From Rossellomorea vietnamensis (lineage in GTDB: Bacteria > Bacillota > Bacilli > Bacillales > Bacillaceae_B): a stretch of DNA of 64,000 bases. Under the pieces are notes generated by a model. It saw nothing but the letters and a program-made list of their open reading frames with translations. It did not search any database and was not told the origin of the DNA. Shown in pieces: positions 17,062 to 25,787 of the stretch. The stretch's first letter is position 1. Each line of letters starts with the position of its first letter. Location of the stretch: positions 1-64,000 of the forward strand of contig NZ_LIXZ01000006.1 of NCBI RefSeq assembly GCF_001305855.1. The letters are read 5' to 3'. Position numbers and translations under genes: made by a program.

Positions 17062-17087
17062 AAAAAAGCGATGCTTGTCGCTTTTTT
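17062..17087 (+). terminator. lipM terminator
   Basis: The stem AAAAAAGCGA/TCGCTTTTTT with a 6-base loop and a T-run. Confidence 0.8.
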
Positions 17088-17242
17088 CCTATTTTACCAA
17101 CGATAACGATGCTTTGTTTTATATCAAGTTCTAAATTAATAGAAATGGACGGAGTATTATATGATTTTCTGATTTTTTCTCCCGTTTTCTATTTTTATTG
17201 GCATATTAACCGTTTGACAAACAAATGACCTATTGACCTGAA

Positions 17243-17291
17243 ACACAATATATGGTGTGTCGAATAATTTTTCGTACACAATATGTTGTGT
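17243..17291 (+). promoter_or_regulatory. Tandem NrdR boxes upstream of nrdJ
   Basis: Two 16-base palindromes, ACACAATATATGGTGT (17243-17258) and ACACAATATGTTGTGT (17276-17291), fit the NrdR box consensus. They are 33 bases apart, about three helical turns, which is the usual spacing for NrdR repression of ribonucleotide reductase genes. No other gene lies between lipM and nrdJ in this 349-base interval, and I cannot place the -35/-10 with confidence. Confidence 0.85.
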
Positions 17292-17395
17292 TTATTTATT
17301 GCTTTTCCAGAATGGCTATGATATCTTAATACTTGATATAAGACATCAGCGAAGAAACATAAATTGAAACATTTGAGATAGAAGGAGTTGTCTTT

Positions 17396-18190
17396 ATGAC
17401 TGTTGCGTCGAAAAACACGATGAAATTAAACACCGAGAGATTAAATAAGGATATTGGATTGTTTCCTCAGGTACATCCCATAACCCCGGATATGAATACC
17501 ACACACAAAGGGGTATCCCGTCTTGTCATGATCGATCGTTATTCGTTCAAAGACACGGAGAAGATCACTCTTTCCGAAGGAGATTTCGTTGTCCTCACCA
17601 TCAAGGAAGATCCGAAGTTCCCTGCAAGGGGATTGGGTTACATCTCAAGCATCGATTGGGAAACGAAAAAAGCATCTGTCTGGATCGAAGAAGAGTACAG
17701 GAGTGCCATCGATAAACCGGAGGAAATGGAGACAGGGATTGTCTCGAGGACATTGGATGTCATTGAAAAACCACTTGAAGTCTACTATGAACAAATTGCG
17801 AAGCGTAACGCAACAGGCTTGGCAGAAGTGGAAGAAACTCCTGAAAAGAGACAGGTATGGTTCGAAAAATTTTATCATGAGTTAGTGAACCTGCATTTCG
17901 TTCCTGCAGGACGAGTGCTCTACGGAGCGGGGGCAGGCACGGACGTAACGTACTTTAACTGTTATGTGATGCCGTTCGTACAGGATTCCCGCGAAGGCAT
18001 TTCAGAACACCGCAAGCAGGTGATGGAGATCATGAGCCGCGGCGGTGGAGTCGGAACGAACGGATCGACGCTTCGTCCACGTAATACTCTGGCAAAAGGT
18101 GTCAACGGTAAATCATCAGGTTCCGTTTCATGGCTGGATGATATTGCGAAATTGACTCACTTGGTTGAGCAGGGCGGATCAAGACGTGGT
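17396..18190 (+). CDS. nrdJ: B12-dependent ribonucleotide reductase NrdJ, exon 1
   Basis: The first 265 codons of a class II (adenosylcobalamin-dependent) ribonucleoside reductase, which makes deoxynucleotides with or without oxygen. This part covers the N-terminal region and the start of the barrel (RVLYGAGAGTDVTYFNCYVMP and MSRGGGVGTNGSTLRPR), ending at GGSRRG. Read straight on, the frame stops three codons later (18200-18202), which would look like a truncated gene. The missing continuation AQMIMLSDWHPDI begins at 19434, after a group I intron. Joined length is 856 residues, normal for the family. AGAAGGAG precedes the ATG. Confidence 0.93.
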
Positions 18191-19433
18191 AAAGCAGCAT
18201 AAGTGCCTCGTCTATAAACAAACCTCGTGAATTGCTGGAAACTCTTTAAGGTAGTGTGTTGTTTAGCCTCCTGATCAGTATAATGAAGATATACCTATCG
18301 TGAGGTGAATAGCATGATACCATATGATGCAAAAAAATCTCAGACGTGTAAGATTTGTGGATTCGAAATATCTCATAACAAACAAGGACGATTTACATCG
18401 CATTTAAAAAATAAACATGGACTTTCATTGAAAGATTACTTGGTTAGCTACTATTACACTAGGGATGACCTGGAGTGCTGTAACGAGACGTGCAAAAGTA
18501 TTGTACAGCTGAGAAGAGGCAAACCCAATAAATACTGTAGTAAGGGATGTGGACGGCGCCAAAGCCGTTTAAGAAAGTGTAAGGTTTGCTTAAAAGATTT
18601 TGAAAAAGAAGATCTTAGGGTGAACACCTGCAGTGAGTCTTGCCATAAGCAACTTAAAAAGAGCCTGGCAAAATCTTGGCATGAGTCATTGAAGGAAGAA
18701 GAGAAGCTTAAACACTTTCAAAAAATCATATCCAAGACTGCGAAAACTCGAAAAGCAAACAAAACCCCTTCTTGGAATAGTGGCAAGACTGGTATTTACA
18801 GTGAAGAAACCATAGAGAAGATTCGACAAGCAACAATAAAACAATTTGAAGACCAGGTATTTCGTAAAACAAATATAGAATTCCTTATGGAGAAATACCT
18901 ACAAGAATTGAATGTGAAGTATAAGTACTCATTCATGCTTCAAAAAAGGCAATATGACTTTTTGCTTGTTGAATATAAAATTATTATTGAATGCGATGGA
19001 GATTATTGGCATGCTAATCCCAAGTTCTATCCAGAACCAAAAGATTGGCAAAAAGAAAGAATAAAAATCGACTTGGAAAAAAATGAGATTGCTCAATGCA
19101 ATGGATATCACATAACACGTTTTTGGGAAGATGACATACTCAATAATTTTGATTATGTTAAAAACATCATACATGACTTACTGGCTACAACGCAGCCGGA
19201 AACGGCAAACGTGAATGCTCAAAAACAGTAAGTGGATAAAGACAATCAGCAGCCAAGCTCCTCTGAAATGGAGAAGGTTCAACGACCATCGAAAGCACGC
19301 TGCATCTGGCGGAAGCGAGTAGAGTAGGAGTCGAGTGACTCCGAAGTGCGAGGACACTCAAATGAGTGTAAGATATGGTCTGAACTCTAAGGCGACTTAG
19401 AGAGTTGATGTAACGAATCAACGTAACATATTG
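18191..19433 (+). mobile_element. Group I intron in nrdJ (1243 bases) carrying a homing endonuclease gene
   Basis: The 5' exon end AGACGTGGT (18182-18190) pairs with an internal guide GCCTCGTCT at 18205-18213 in 8 of 9 positions, ending in the expected U-G pair. The core is visible: AATTGCTGGAAACTC near 18230; then, after the ORF, GACAATCAGCAGCCAAGCTC (19240-19260), GAAGGTTCAACGACCATCGAAAG (P7 5' strand) and AAGATATGGTCTGAACTC (P7 3' strand, GACCAT pairing with ATGGTC). The last intron base is G19433. GCAC at the start of exon 2 can pair with GTGC at 18203-18206 (P10). Splicing joins GGT to GCA CAA and restores RRG-AQMIML. The ORF sits in a peripheral P6-region loop. Confidence 0.93.
18314..19231 (+). 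CDS. Intron-encoded homing endonuclease, Vsr/EDxHD-like
   Basis: A 305-residue protein inside the nrdJ intron. N-terminal half: a C2H2-like finger (CKICGFEISH...H...H, residues about 11-35) and two further Cys clusters (CCNETC...YCSKGC and CKVC...CSESC). Then a NUMOD-like stretch (PSWNSGKTGIYSEETIEKIRQA). The C-terminal 100 residues (YDFLLVEYKIIIECDGDYWHANP... and HITRFWEDDI) look like the Vsr-related fold of I-Bth0305I-type enzymes. It should cut intronless nrdJ and drive intron spread. ATG 18314 follows GAGGTG; GTG 18305 is an alternative. Composition is visibly more AT-rich than nrdJ. The family assignment is by motif only. Confidence 0.8.
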   Translation: MIPYDAKKSQTCKICGFEISHNKQGRFTSHLKNKHGLSLKDYLVSYYYTRDDLECCNETCKSIVQLRRGKPNKYCSKGCGRRQSRLRKCKVCLKDFEKEDLRVNTCSESCHKQLKKSLAKSWHESLKEEEKLKHFQKIISKTAKTRKANKTPSWNSGKTGIYSEETIEKIRQATIKQFEDQVFRKTNIEFLMEKYLQELNVKYKYSFMLQKRQYDFLLVEYKIIIECDGDYWHANPKFYPEPKDWQKERIKIDLEKNEIAQCNGYHITRFWEDDILNNFDYVKNIIHDLLATTQPETANVNAQKQ

Positions 19434-21209
19434 GCACAAATGATCATGCTTTCAGATTGGCATCCCGATATTATCGAATTCATTATTTCCAAAATGCAGA
19501 ACCCGCGTATCCTGCGTTATCTTCTTGAAAACACGGAAGATGAAACCATTAAAAAGGCAGCTCAGGAAAAGCTGAAGTTCACCCCTCTTACAGATCAAGA
19601 GGAAGCGATGTATCAAGGCATCCTGAACTACAGACAGATCCCCGGCTACGGTGGGTTTGATGCGAAGATCCTTAAAAATGCAGAAGAAAAACTGCACACA
19701 GGCGGGACGTACAGCGTCCATAATTCAGAATTCCTGACAGGGGCGAACATCTCCGTCTGCCTGACAAGCGACTTTATGGAAGCCGTTGAAAACGACCGTG
19801 AATATGAGCTTCGCTTCCCTGATGTGGAAAGCTATAATGAAGAGCAAATGAAATACTATAATGAAGAATGGCACAACGTAGGGGATGTGCGCGAGTGGGA
19901 AAAGCTCGGCTACAAAGTGCGCACCTACCGTAAGATCAAGGCGAAAGAGCTTTGGAACCTCATCAATGTGTGTGCAACGTACTCTGCTGAGCCTGGGATC
20001 TTCTTCATCGATAACGCGAATGATATGACGAATGCAAAAGCATATGGGCAGAAGGTAGTCGCTACGAATCCATGTGGTGAACAGCCCCTTGCACCGTATT
20101 CGGTGTGTAACCTGGCAGCTGTCAATCTTGCCCGATTTGCGGACAAAGAGACGAAAACCGTTGATTTTGAAAAATTGAAGCAGACGGTTGAAGTTGGCGT
20201 GCGAATGCAGGACAACGTCATCGACGCGACACCATACTTCCTGGATGAAAATAAAAAGCAGGCTCTCGGAGAGCGACGCGTAGGCCTTGGTGTCATGGGT
20301 CTTGCCGACTTATTGATTTACTGTGAAAAAGAATACGGTTCTGAAGAAGGCAATAAGCTTGTGGATGAAGTATTTGAAGTCATCGCGACCACCGCTTATC
20401 GTGCTTCTGTTGAATTATCGAAGGAAAAAGGAAGCTTCCCATTCCTTACTGGAAGCACCGATGAAGAAACGAAGGCACTGCGTAAGGCATTCGTAGAAAC
20501 TGGCTTTATGAAGAAAATGCCTGAAGACGTACGTCATGACATCGAAGAGTACGGAATCCGGAATTCCCATCTGCTAACGGTGGCCCCAACAGGTTCAACG
20601 GGTACGATGGTCGGGGTCTCGACGGGTCTTGAGCCTTATTTCTCCTTCACATATTACAGAAGCGGACGCCTCGGTAAATTCATTGAAGTAAAGGCGGATA
20701 TTGTAGAAGATTACTTGAAGAGGAATCCCGAAGCCGATGCAGACAATCTTCCGGAATGGTTTGTTTCTTCCATGAGCCTGGCTCCACAAGCACATGCCGA
20801 CGTTCAATGCGTCATCCAGAACTGGATCGACAGCTCCATTTCGAAAACCGTTAATGCCCCTCGCGGTTATACGGTAGAACAAGTAGAAAAAGTATATGAG
20901 CGACTTTATAAAGGTGGAGCAAAAGGCGGTACCGTGTATGTGGACGGAAGCCGTGATTCTCAGGTGCTCACCCTTAAAGCGGAAGAAAACAGCTTTGATG
21001 ATGAGAATGAACAGGAACAACATGATATTCCGACAGCTAAAAAGCCGATTGTATTATTGGATACGATCCAGGACGTGCGTTCAACGGACGTGACCATCGG
21101 TTCTGAAGTGGGGAATACGTGCCCCGTCTGCCGTAAAGGTACGGTGAAAGATATGGGTGGCTGCAATACTTGTACAAACTGCGGCGCTCAGCTGAAGTGT
21201 GGACTATAA
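19434..21209 (+). CDS. nrdJ: B12-dependent ribonucleotide reductase NrdJ, exon 2
   Basis: The remaining 591 codons of nrdJ, in frame with exon 1 after intron removal. It begins AQMIMLSDWHPDIIEFI and includes the active-site segment NPCGEQPLAPYSVCN, the phosphate-binding APTGSTGTMVGVSTG and a C-terminal zinc-ribbon CPVCRKG...CNTCTNCG that in class II enzymes relays electrons from thioredoxin. There is no genuine start at 19431: the TTG there is intron sequence with no ribosome binding site. A terminator follows. Adenosylcobalamin is required for activity. Confidence 0.93.
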   Translation, partial: AQMIMLSDWHPDIIEFIISKMQNPRILRYLLENTEDETIKKAAQEKLKFTPLTDQEEAMYQGILNYRQIPGYGGFDAKILKNAEEKLHTGGTYSVHNSEFLTGANISVCLTSDFMEAVENDREYELRFPDVESYNEEQMKYYNEEWHNVGDVREWEKLGYKVRTYRKIKAKELWNLINVCATYSAEPGIFFIDNANDMTNAKAYGQKVVATNPCGEQPLAPYSVCNLAAVNLARFADKETKTVDFEKLKQTVEVGVRMQDNVIDATPYFLDENKKQALGERRVGLGVMGLADLLIYCEKEYGSEEGNKLVDEVFEVIATTAYRASVELSKEKGSFPFLTGSTDEETKALRKAFVETGFMKKMPEDVRHDIEEYGIRNSHLLTVAPTGSTGTMVGVSTGLEPYFSFTYYRSGRLGKFIEVKADIVEDYLKRNPEADADNLPEWFVSSMSLAPQAHADVQCVIQNWIDSSISKTVNAPRGYTVEQVEKVYERLYKGGAKGGTVYVDGSRDSQVLTLKAEENSFDDENEQEQHDIPTAKKPIVLLDTIQDVRSTDVTIGSEVGNTCPVCRKGTVKDMGGCNTCTNCGAQLKCGL

Positions 21210-21222
21210 TCATTGAAATCGT

Positions 21223-21254
21223 CAGGAGGGGACTGGTTCCCTCCTGTTTTTTTT
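21223..21254 (+). terminator. nrdJ terminator
   Basis: The stem CAGGAGGG/CCCTCCTG with an 8-base loop is followed by eight Ts. Confidence 0.88.
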
Positions 21255-21316
21255 AGTCTAAATTCCTTCCAGGTGAATTAAAGATGTAGTAATACACTTA
21301 AGAAGGAGTGGAGCAC

Positions 21317-22198
21317 TTGGACATCGATGGCGTATTTTCCGGTGGAGGTATAAAGGGCCTCGCCATGATTGGGGCATACCAGGCGATTGAAGAGAAAGGA
21401 TATACATTCAAGAGGCTTGCAGGAACCAGCGCAGGGGCTGTGATCGCTGCATTTATTGCTGCAGGATACTCAAGCCGTGAATTACTCAAAATCATGGACG
21501 ATGTCGATCTGAAAAATCTGTTGGATTCAAACGCGGTCATTTCCCTGCCGATCCTCAAGTGGTTTCGGATTTACTATCGTTTGGGATTATATAAAGGAGT
21601 GGCGCTTGAAAGCTGGGTTGAAGAAAAGCTGAAAGCGAGGGGGATTTATACGTTTGCCGATCTGCCCCCCAGGTCCCTCCGTGTCATAGCATCGGATATA
21701 TCAAACGGAAGGCTGCTTGTCCTCCCCGATGACCTCGAGAAGTATGGAATAGCGAAAGAAACCTTTCCTGTCGCCCGGGCGATACGGATGAGTGCGAGCC
21801 TTCCTTATTTTTTTGAACCCGTGAAGTTACGTTCGCTGGAAGGAATTAGTTTTATGGTGGACGGTGGGGTGCTCAGTAATTTCCCCATGTGGCTCTTTGA
21901 CAGGGAAAACGTGAAGAAGGTAAGGCCGGTACTCGGAGTGAAGCTTAGTCACGATTTGATAAGCAAGCCGAAAAAACCGATCAAAAATGCCATTGATTTA
22001 TATACAGCCCTTTTTACAACCATGAAAGACGCTCATGATTCAAGATATATTTCCAGAAAACTTGAAAAGAACATTATCTTTATTCCTACAGAAGGGGTAC
22101 TCACAACCGAATTCGAACTGACTCAGGAAAGGAAGATTGAACTCGTTCAATACGGGAAATCAAAGGCTGCAGCTTTTTTGCAAACATGGCCCCATTAA
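21317..22198 (+). CDS. yqhO: Patatin-like phospholipase YqhO
   Basis: A 293-residue patatin-fold hydrolase with an oxyanion hole GGGIKG (residues 9-14), a nucleophile elbow GTSAG (Ser38) and a dyad Asp182 in VDGG. It should release fatty acids from membrane lipids. TTG 21317 is chosen because GGAG at 21305-21308 is 8 bases upstream and the protein then starts MDIDGVFSGGG like B. subtilis YqhO; GTG 21308 overlaps the ribosome binding site. Shares a bidirectional terminator with convergent yqhP. Confidence 0.9.
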   Translation: MDIDGVFSGGGIKGLAMIGAYQAIEEKGYTFKRLAGTSAGAVIAAFIAAGYSSRELLKIMDDVDLKNLLDSNAVISLPILKWFRIYYRLGLYKGVALESWVEEKLKARGIYTFADLPPRSLRVIASDISNGRLLVLPDDLEKYGIAKETFPVARAIRMSASLPYFFEPVKLRSLEGISFMVDGGVLSNFPMWLFDRENVKKVRPVLGVKLSHDLISKPKKPIKNAIDLYTALFTTMKDAHDSRYISRKLEKNIIFIPTEGVLTTEFELTQERKIELVQYGKSKAAAFLQTWPH

Positions 22199-22241
22199 AA
22201 AAACAATCGAGCTCCTAAAACGAAGCTCGATTGTTTTTTTT
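22198..22241. terminator. Bidirectional terminator between yqhO and yqhP
   Basis: The stem AAAAACAATCGAGCTC pairs with GAGCTTCGTTT-side GAAGCTCGATTGTTTTT, with A/T runs on both flanks; the yqhP stop codon lies within its right arm. Confidence 0.82.
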
Positions 22242-22586
22242 ATTCTTTTTTCCTTCAATTACGGTTAAATTGGCATTGGATTTTTTTCGTATCGAACGTT
22301 TTTTCGAAACATTCGATACTTGAGGCTTACTTGTAGACTTCTTCTTATGCCGCTTCTTTGATTGCTTGGCTGCTTTAACAAACGCTCTCTGTTCATTGCT
22401 ATTTCCAGTCCGTCTTCCACTGAACCATCTTTTGTAAACGAAATAGATGATCCCGATAACGGCTGCTGTAATCAGCAATTGCCTTGCAAGACCTAAAGGA
22501 TTTCCGAACAGGGAAGTTCCGAGCCCGATCATAGCCAACAATATAAGTGTGAAAACAAAGATATTACGAGCGTTCAACAAAGCCAC
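22215..22586 (-). CDS. yqhP: Small membrane protein YqhP (SA1362-like)
   Basis: A 123-residue protein with two hydrophobic helices (about residues 8-27 and 33-50) and a long, very basic tail rich in Lys, Arg, Ser and Asn (KKRHKKKSTSKP, KKNKKNNRASF). It matches the YqhP/SA1362 family, of unknown role. GGAGGTGGC precedes the ATG at 22586. The basic tail suggests contact with nucleic acid or acidic lipid, but this is inference. Confidence 0.8.
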   Translation of the reverse strand: MALLNARNIFVFTLILLAMIGLGTSLFGNPLGLARQLLITAAVIGIIYFVYKRWFSGRRTGNSNEQRAFVKAAKQSKKRHKKKSTSKPQVSNVSKKRSIRKKSNANLTVIEGKKNKKNNRASF

Positions 22587-22886
22587 CTCCTTACATCACT
22601 ATCCATCTTAGATATTATCTATACTATTATTCTAGACCATTTCGGTCTTCTTTAACCGTATAAATTGTTTTTTTATAAGGGAATGAATGTGACAGACCCG
22701 CTTCTTTTTTCTGAAACTTTAAAAGATATTATCTATTTTACTAAATATTGAAGAAAAGCACTAGAGGTAGCGTTTCCAGAATGTTATTTCTCTAAGATCC
22801 TTGTACGTGATCAATGAAATGAAAAAGTAACAATTCCATGCAAATGTTTCATTCTATGGGACATACTACGAATGGAGGTGTTACAG
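22587..22886. other. Intergenic region between yqhP and yqhR
   Basis: About 300 AT-rich bases with promoters for the divergent pair but no supported gene. In B. subtilis yqhQ lies here; no trace of it is seen. Confidence 0.5.
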
Positions 22887-23456
22887 ATGGCAGAACAGAA
22901 AGGGCAACATGAGAAGATCCAGGACGGGACGGAAGAGAGTAAGGAAAATCCAAGGTTGGAACAGAATCAAAGTGAAAAACCACTTTCCTTCATGGCAATG
23001 GTCGTCGTGACGGGCTTTACTGCCGGGATGTTATGGAGCGCGATTGCATACATTTGCTACTTCTTTTCCTTTACGAAAATTGAACCCAATATCATATTCG
23101 AACCTTGGGCAGTCGGAAACTGGGTGGACAAATGGATCGGAATCGTTCTATCGATCGTTGCTTATGGTGTCATATCGATCGGAGTGGCTCTCATTTATTA
23201 TGGTCTGTTACGAAAATTCAAATCCATGTGGGTTGGAGCAGCGTATGGGATCCTTCTGTACCTGGCATTTTTCCTGGTGCTGAATCCACTTTTCCCAAGC
23301 ATAAAATCCTTTACGGCCATTGACTATCACACATTGATCACGACATTATGTTTGTATATTCTTTACGGTGTATTTATAGGTTACTCGATTTCATATGAAG
23401 AAAATGAATTAAGGCATCAGGATGAAAAGGAAAAATCCGGGGAAGTTACTCATTAA
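22887..23456 (+). CDS. yqhR: Membrane protein YqhR
   Basis: A 189-residue protein with a charged, Glu/Gln-rich N-terminal 35 residues and four hydrophobic spans (about 37-62, 83-106, 113-134 and 150-172). It matches the YqhR family, of unknown function. ATG 22887 is chosen since TGGAGGTG lies 7 bases upstream and the protein begins MAEQKGQHEK; an ATG at 22872 precedes that ribosome binding site. Followed by a hairpin-T-run just before aroQ. Confidence 0.8.
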   Translation: MAEQKGQHEKIQDGTEESKENPRLEQNQSEKPLSFMAMVVVTGFTAGMLWSAIAYICYFFSFTKIEPNIIFEPWAVGNWVDKWIGIVLSIVAYGVISIGVALIYYGLLRKFKSMWVGAAYGILLYLAFFLVLNPLFPSIKSFTAIDYHTLITTLCLYILYGVFIGYSISYEENELRHQDEKEKSGEVTH

Positions 23457-23510
23457 ATAAGAAATGCTATTTATCAGACAATTAAGTAGGTATAGGTAAA
23501 AGGTTTATGT

Positions 23511-23541
23511 TAGAATGTTCATGATGAACATTCTATTTTTT
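23511..23541 (+). terminator. Terminator hairpin immediately before the aroQ ribosome binding site
   Basis: A nearly uninterrupted palindrome TAGAATGTTCATGATGAACATTCTA followed by seven Ts ends one base before the AGGAG of aroQ. It ends yqhR transcripts but leaves almost no room for an aroQ promoter downstream, so it may act as an attenuator. Confidence 0.75.
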
Positions 23542-23554
23542 TAGGAGTTTACAT

Positions 23555-24013
23555 ATGGGGAAAATCTTACTGTTAAATGGGCCCAATTTAAACAGATTAG
23601 GGAAAAGGGAGCCTGCTATCTACGGTCATGTCACATTGGCTCAACTGGAAGCATCCTTGAAAAGTAAAGCAGAAGAGGACGGTTTTGAACTGCTTGCCGC
23701 TCAATCGAATCATGAAGGCGAATTGATTGACATCATCCACAGGTCCGAAGATGAAAGATATGGGGGGATCATCCTGAACCCCGGTGCGTTCACGCATTAC
23801 AGCTATGCGTTAAGAGATGCGGTGGCGTCTGTATCTGTTCCGGTTGTGGAAGTGCATATATCGAATATTCATGCGCGGGAAGAGTTCAGGCATCAGTCTG
23901 TCGTGGCGGCTGAAACGCTTGGGCAGATCGTCGGATTCGGCCTGTTTGGTTACGAGTTGGCCCTCAAAGCCATTATAAAGAACATTAAGGGAGTGGAACA
24001 TGATGAAACTTGA
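23555..24013 (+). CDS. aroQ: Type II 3-dehydroquinate dehydratase
   Basis: A 152-residue dodecameric dehydroquinase (third step of the shikimate pathway). It has the conserved NGPNLNRLGKREPAIYG lid region with the catalytic Arg and Tyr, NPGAFTHYSYALRDA, and VVEVHISNIHAREEFRHQS with the active-site His. AGGAG precedes ATG 23555. Overlaps the next peptidase gene by 14 bases, so the two are coupled. Confidence 0.96.
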   Translation: MGKILLLNGPNLNRLGKREPAIYGHVTLAQLEASLKSKAEEDGFELLAAQSNHEGELIDIIHRSEDERYGGIILNPGAFTHYSYALRDAVASVSVPVVEVHISNIHAREEFRHQSVVAAETLGQIVGFGLFGYELALKAIIKNIKGVEHDET

Positions 24014-25067
24014 ACGATTACGTGAAACCTTTTCAGAGAATGAACTTGACGGTATTTTATTGACGAGTACGTATAATCGCCGCTATATGACGAACTTTAC
24101 GGGTTCTTCGGGAGTGGTGTTGATTTCAAGGGAGAAGGCATTATTCATTACTGATTTCAGATACATAGAACAAGCGACGGAACAGGCGGCAGATTATGAA
24201 ATCGTGCAGCATACCGGTCCGATTCATGAAGAAGTGGCGAAACAGGTAAAGAACCTTGGAATCACGAAACTTGGTTTTGAAAAGAACGACATGACGTACA
24301 GTGCATTCGAAAGCTACCGCGATGGGGTGGAAGCGGAAATGGTGCCCGTATCCGGTTTAGTGGAAAAGTTACGCTTGATTAAGACACCTGAAGAGCTTAA
24401 TATAATTAAGGATGCGGCGGATATTGCCGATGCAGCATTTAAGCATATATTAGATTTCATCAAACCGGGTGTGACAGAGCTGGAGGTTTCAAATGAATTA
24501 GAGTTCTTCATGAGAAAAGCAGGAGCCACTTCATCCTCTTTTGATACCATCGTTGCCTCAGGTTATCGTTCTGCACTGCCTCACGGGGTGGCCAGTGATA
24601 AAGCCATTGAAAAAGGTGATTTTGTAACCTTGGATTATGGTGCATACTATAAAGGATACTGCTCCGATATGACACGTACTTTATCGGTAGGAGAACCAAG
24701 CGGAAAATTGAAAGAGATCTATGATGTGGTCCTTCAATCACAGCTTCTTGCCATGGACCAAATCAAGCCGGGCATGACTGGAAAAGAAGCGGATGCAATC
24801 GCTCGTGATTACATAACAGAAAAAGGTTATGGTGAGTATTTCGGACATTCGCTGGGGCACGGGATCGGTCTTGAAGTACATGAAGGACCAGGATTGTCCT
24901 CACGTTCCGACGTGGTGCTTGAGCCCGGGATGATCGTAACGGTTGAACCAGGTGTCTATGTACCGGGAGTCGGCGGCGTACGTATCGAAGATGATACACT
25001 CATTACGGAAGATTCCAATGAAACACTGACACACTCAACAAAAGATCTAATCATTCTACCATTTTAG
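24000..25067 (+). CDS. yqhT: Xaa-Pro aminopeptidase family metallopeptidase (YqhT)
   Basis: A 355-residue M24B peptidase with an N-terminal creatinase-like domain (residues 1-125) and a pita-bread catalytic domain. Metal ligands lie in [18 protein letters not shown] (two Asp), [16 protein letters not shown] (His), TVEPGVYV (Glu) and GGVRIEDD (Glu). It cleaves Xaa-Pro bonds, probably in peptide recycling. Starts inside the aroQ end (ATGATG; the second ATG at 24003 is equally possible) and leads into efp; Pro-peptidase and EF-P genes commonly sit together. Confidence 0.93.
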   Translation: MMKLERLRETFSENELDGILLTSTYNRRYMTNFTGSSGVVLISREKALFITDFRYIEQATEQAADYEIVQHTGPIHEEVAKQVKNLGITKLGFEKNDMTYSAFESYRDGVEAEMVPVSGLVEKLRLIKTPEELNIIKDAADIADAAFKHILDFIKPGVTELEVSNELEFFMRKAGATSSSFDTIVASGYRSALPHGVASDKAIEKGDFVTLDYGAYYKGYCSDMTRTLSVGEPSGKLKEIYDVVLQSQLLAMDQIKPGMTGKEADAIARDYITEKGYGEYFGHSLGHGIGLEVHEGPGLSSRSDVVLEPGMIVTVEPGVYVPGVGGVRIEDDTLITEDSNETLTHSTKDLIILPF

Positions 25068-25105
25068 TCCTGAAAAAGGCCTACTAGATTATAGGAGGAA
25101 TAAAC

Positions 25106-25663
25106 ATGATTTCAGTAAATGATTTTCGCACAGGTTTAACCGTTGAAGTCGATAACGGAATTTGGCGGGTAATCGATTTCCAACACGTTAAACCGGGTAA
25201 GGGAGCCGCGTTCGTCCGCTCTAAACTTCGTAACCTTCGCACAGGAGCCATCCAGGAAAAAACGTTCCGTGCCGGTGAAAAAGTAGGGAAAGCACAGATT
25301 GACAACCGTAAAATGCAGTACCTGTATGCAAATGGTGACATGCATGTATTCATGGATAACGAAAGCTACGATCAAATCGAGCTTCCTGCTTCTTCCATCG
25401 AATATGAATTGAAATATTTAAAAGAAAACATGGAAGTATCCATCATGATGTACGGAGCCGAAACGCTTGGAGTCGAGCTTCCAAACTCTGTTGAATTAAA
25501 AGTGACGGAAACAGAACCGGGAATCAAAGGCGACACGGCTTCCGGTGGATCCAAGCCTGCTACTGTTGAAACAGGTTTAGTGGTGAACGTTCCATTCTTC
25601 GTGAACGAAGGGGACACACTCATCATTAATACAACAGATGGATCTTACGTATCACGTGGATAA
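25106..25663 (+). CDS. efp: Elongation factor P
   Basis: A 185-residue three-domain factor that relieves ribosome stalling at polyproline. The tip lysine is Lys32 in KPGKGAAF; in B. subtilis this residue carries 5-aminopentanol, but the enzymes are not in this window. The C-terminal signature ([25 protein letters not shown]) is intact. ATAGGAGG lies 7 bases before the ATG. A terminator follows. Confidence 0.97.
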   Translation: MISVNDFRTGLTVEVDNGIWRVIDFQHVKPGKGAAFVRSKLRNLRTGAIQEKTFRAGEKVGKAQIDNRKMQYLYANGDMHVFMDNESYDQIELPASSIEYELKYLKENMEVSIMMYGAETLGVELPNSVELKVTETEPGIKGDTASGGSKPATVETGLVVNVPFFVNEGDTLIINTTDGSYVSRG

Positions 25664-25676
25664 TGAATAAATATGG

Positions 25677-25716
25677 AAAGCCTGAACGGGATGTATCCCG
25701 TTCAGGCTTTTTTTTG
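25677..25716 (+). terminator. efp terminator
   Basis: A 15-bp stem (AAAGCCTGAACGGGA/TCCCGTTCAGGCTTT) with a 4-base loop and eight Ts. Confidence 0.9.
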
Positions 25717-25787
25717 GTCTCTCCCCGTTTTCTGCGGCTTCCATTCACAGCTCAGAACGCGCCCCCTCAAATCTTCCAACTCTACTG

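Noticed and set aside
17396..18202. nrdJ exon 1 as a stand-alone truncated or pseudogene protein
   Set aside because: Conserved sequence resumes exactly at 19434 after a recognisable group I intron, so the gene is split, not broken.
18191..19433. An intein interpretation of the nrdJ insertion
   Set aside because: The frame stops at 18200, the insert's ORF has its own ribosome binding site, and group I core elements are present; no Hint-domain motifs are seen.
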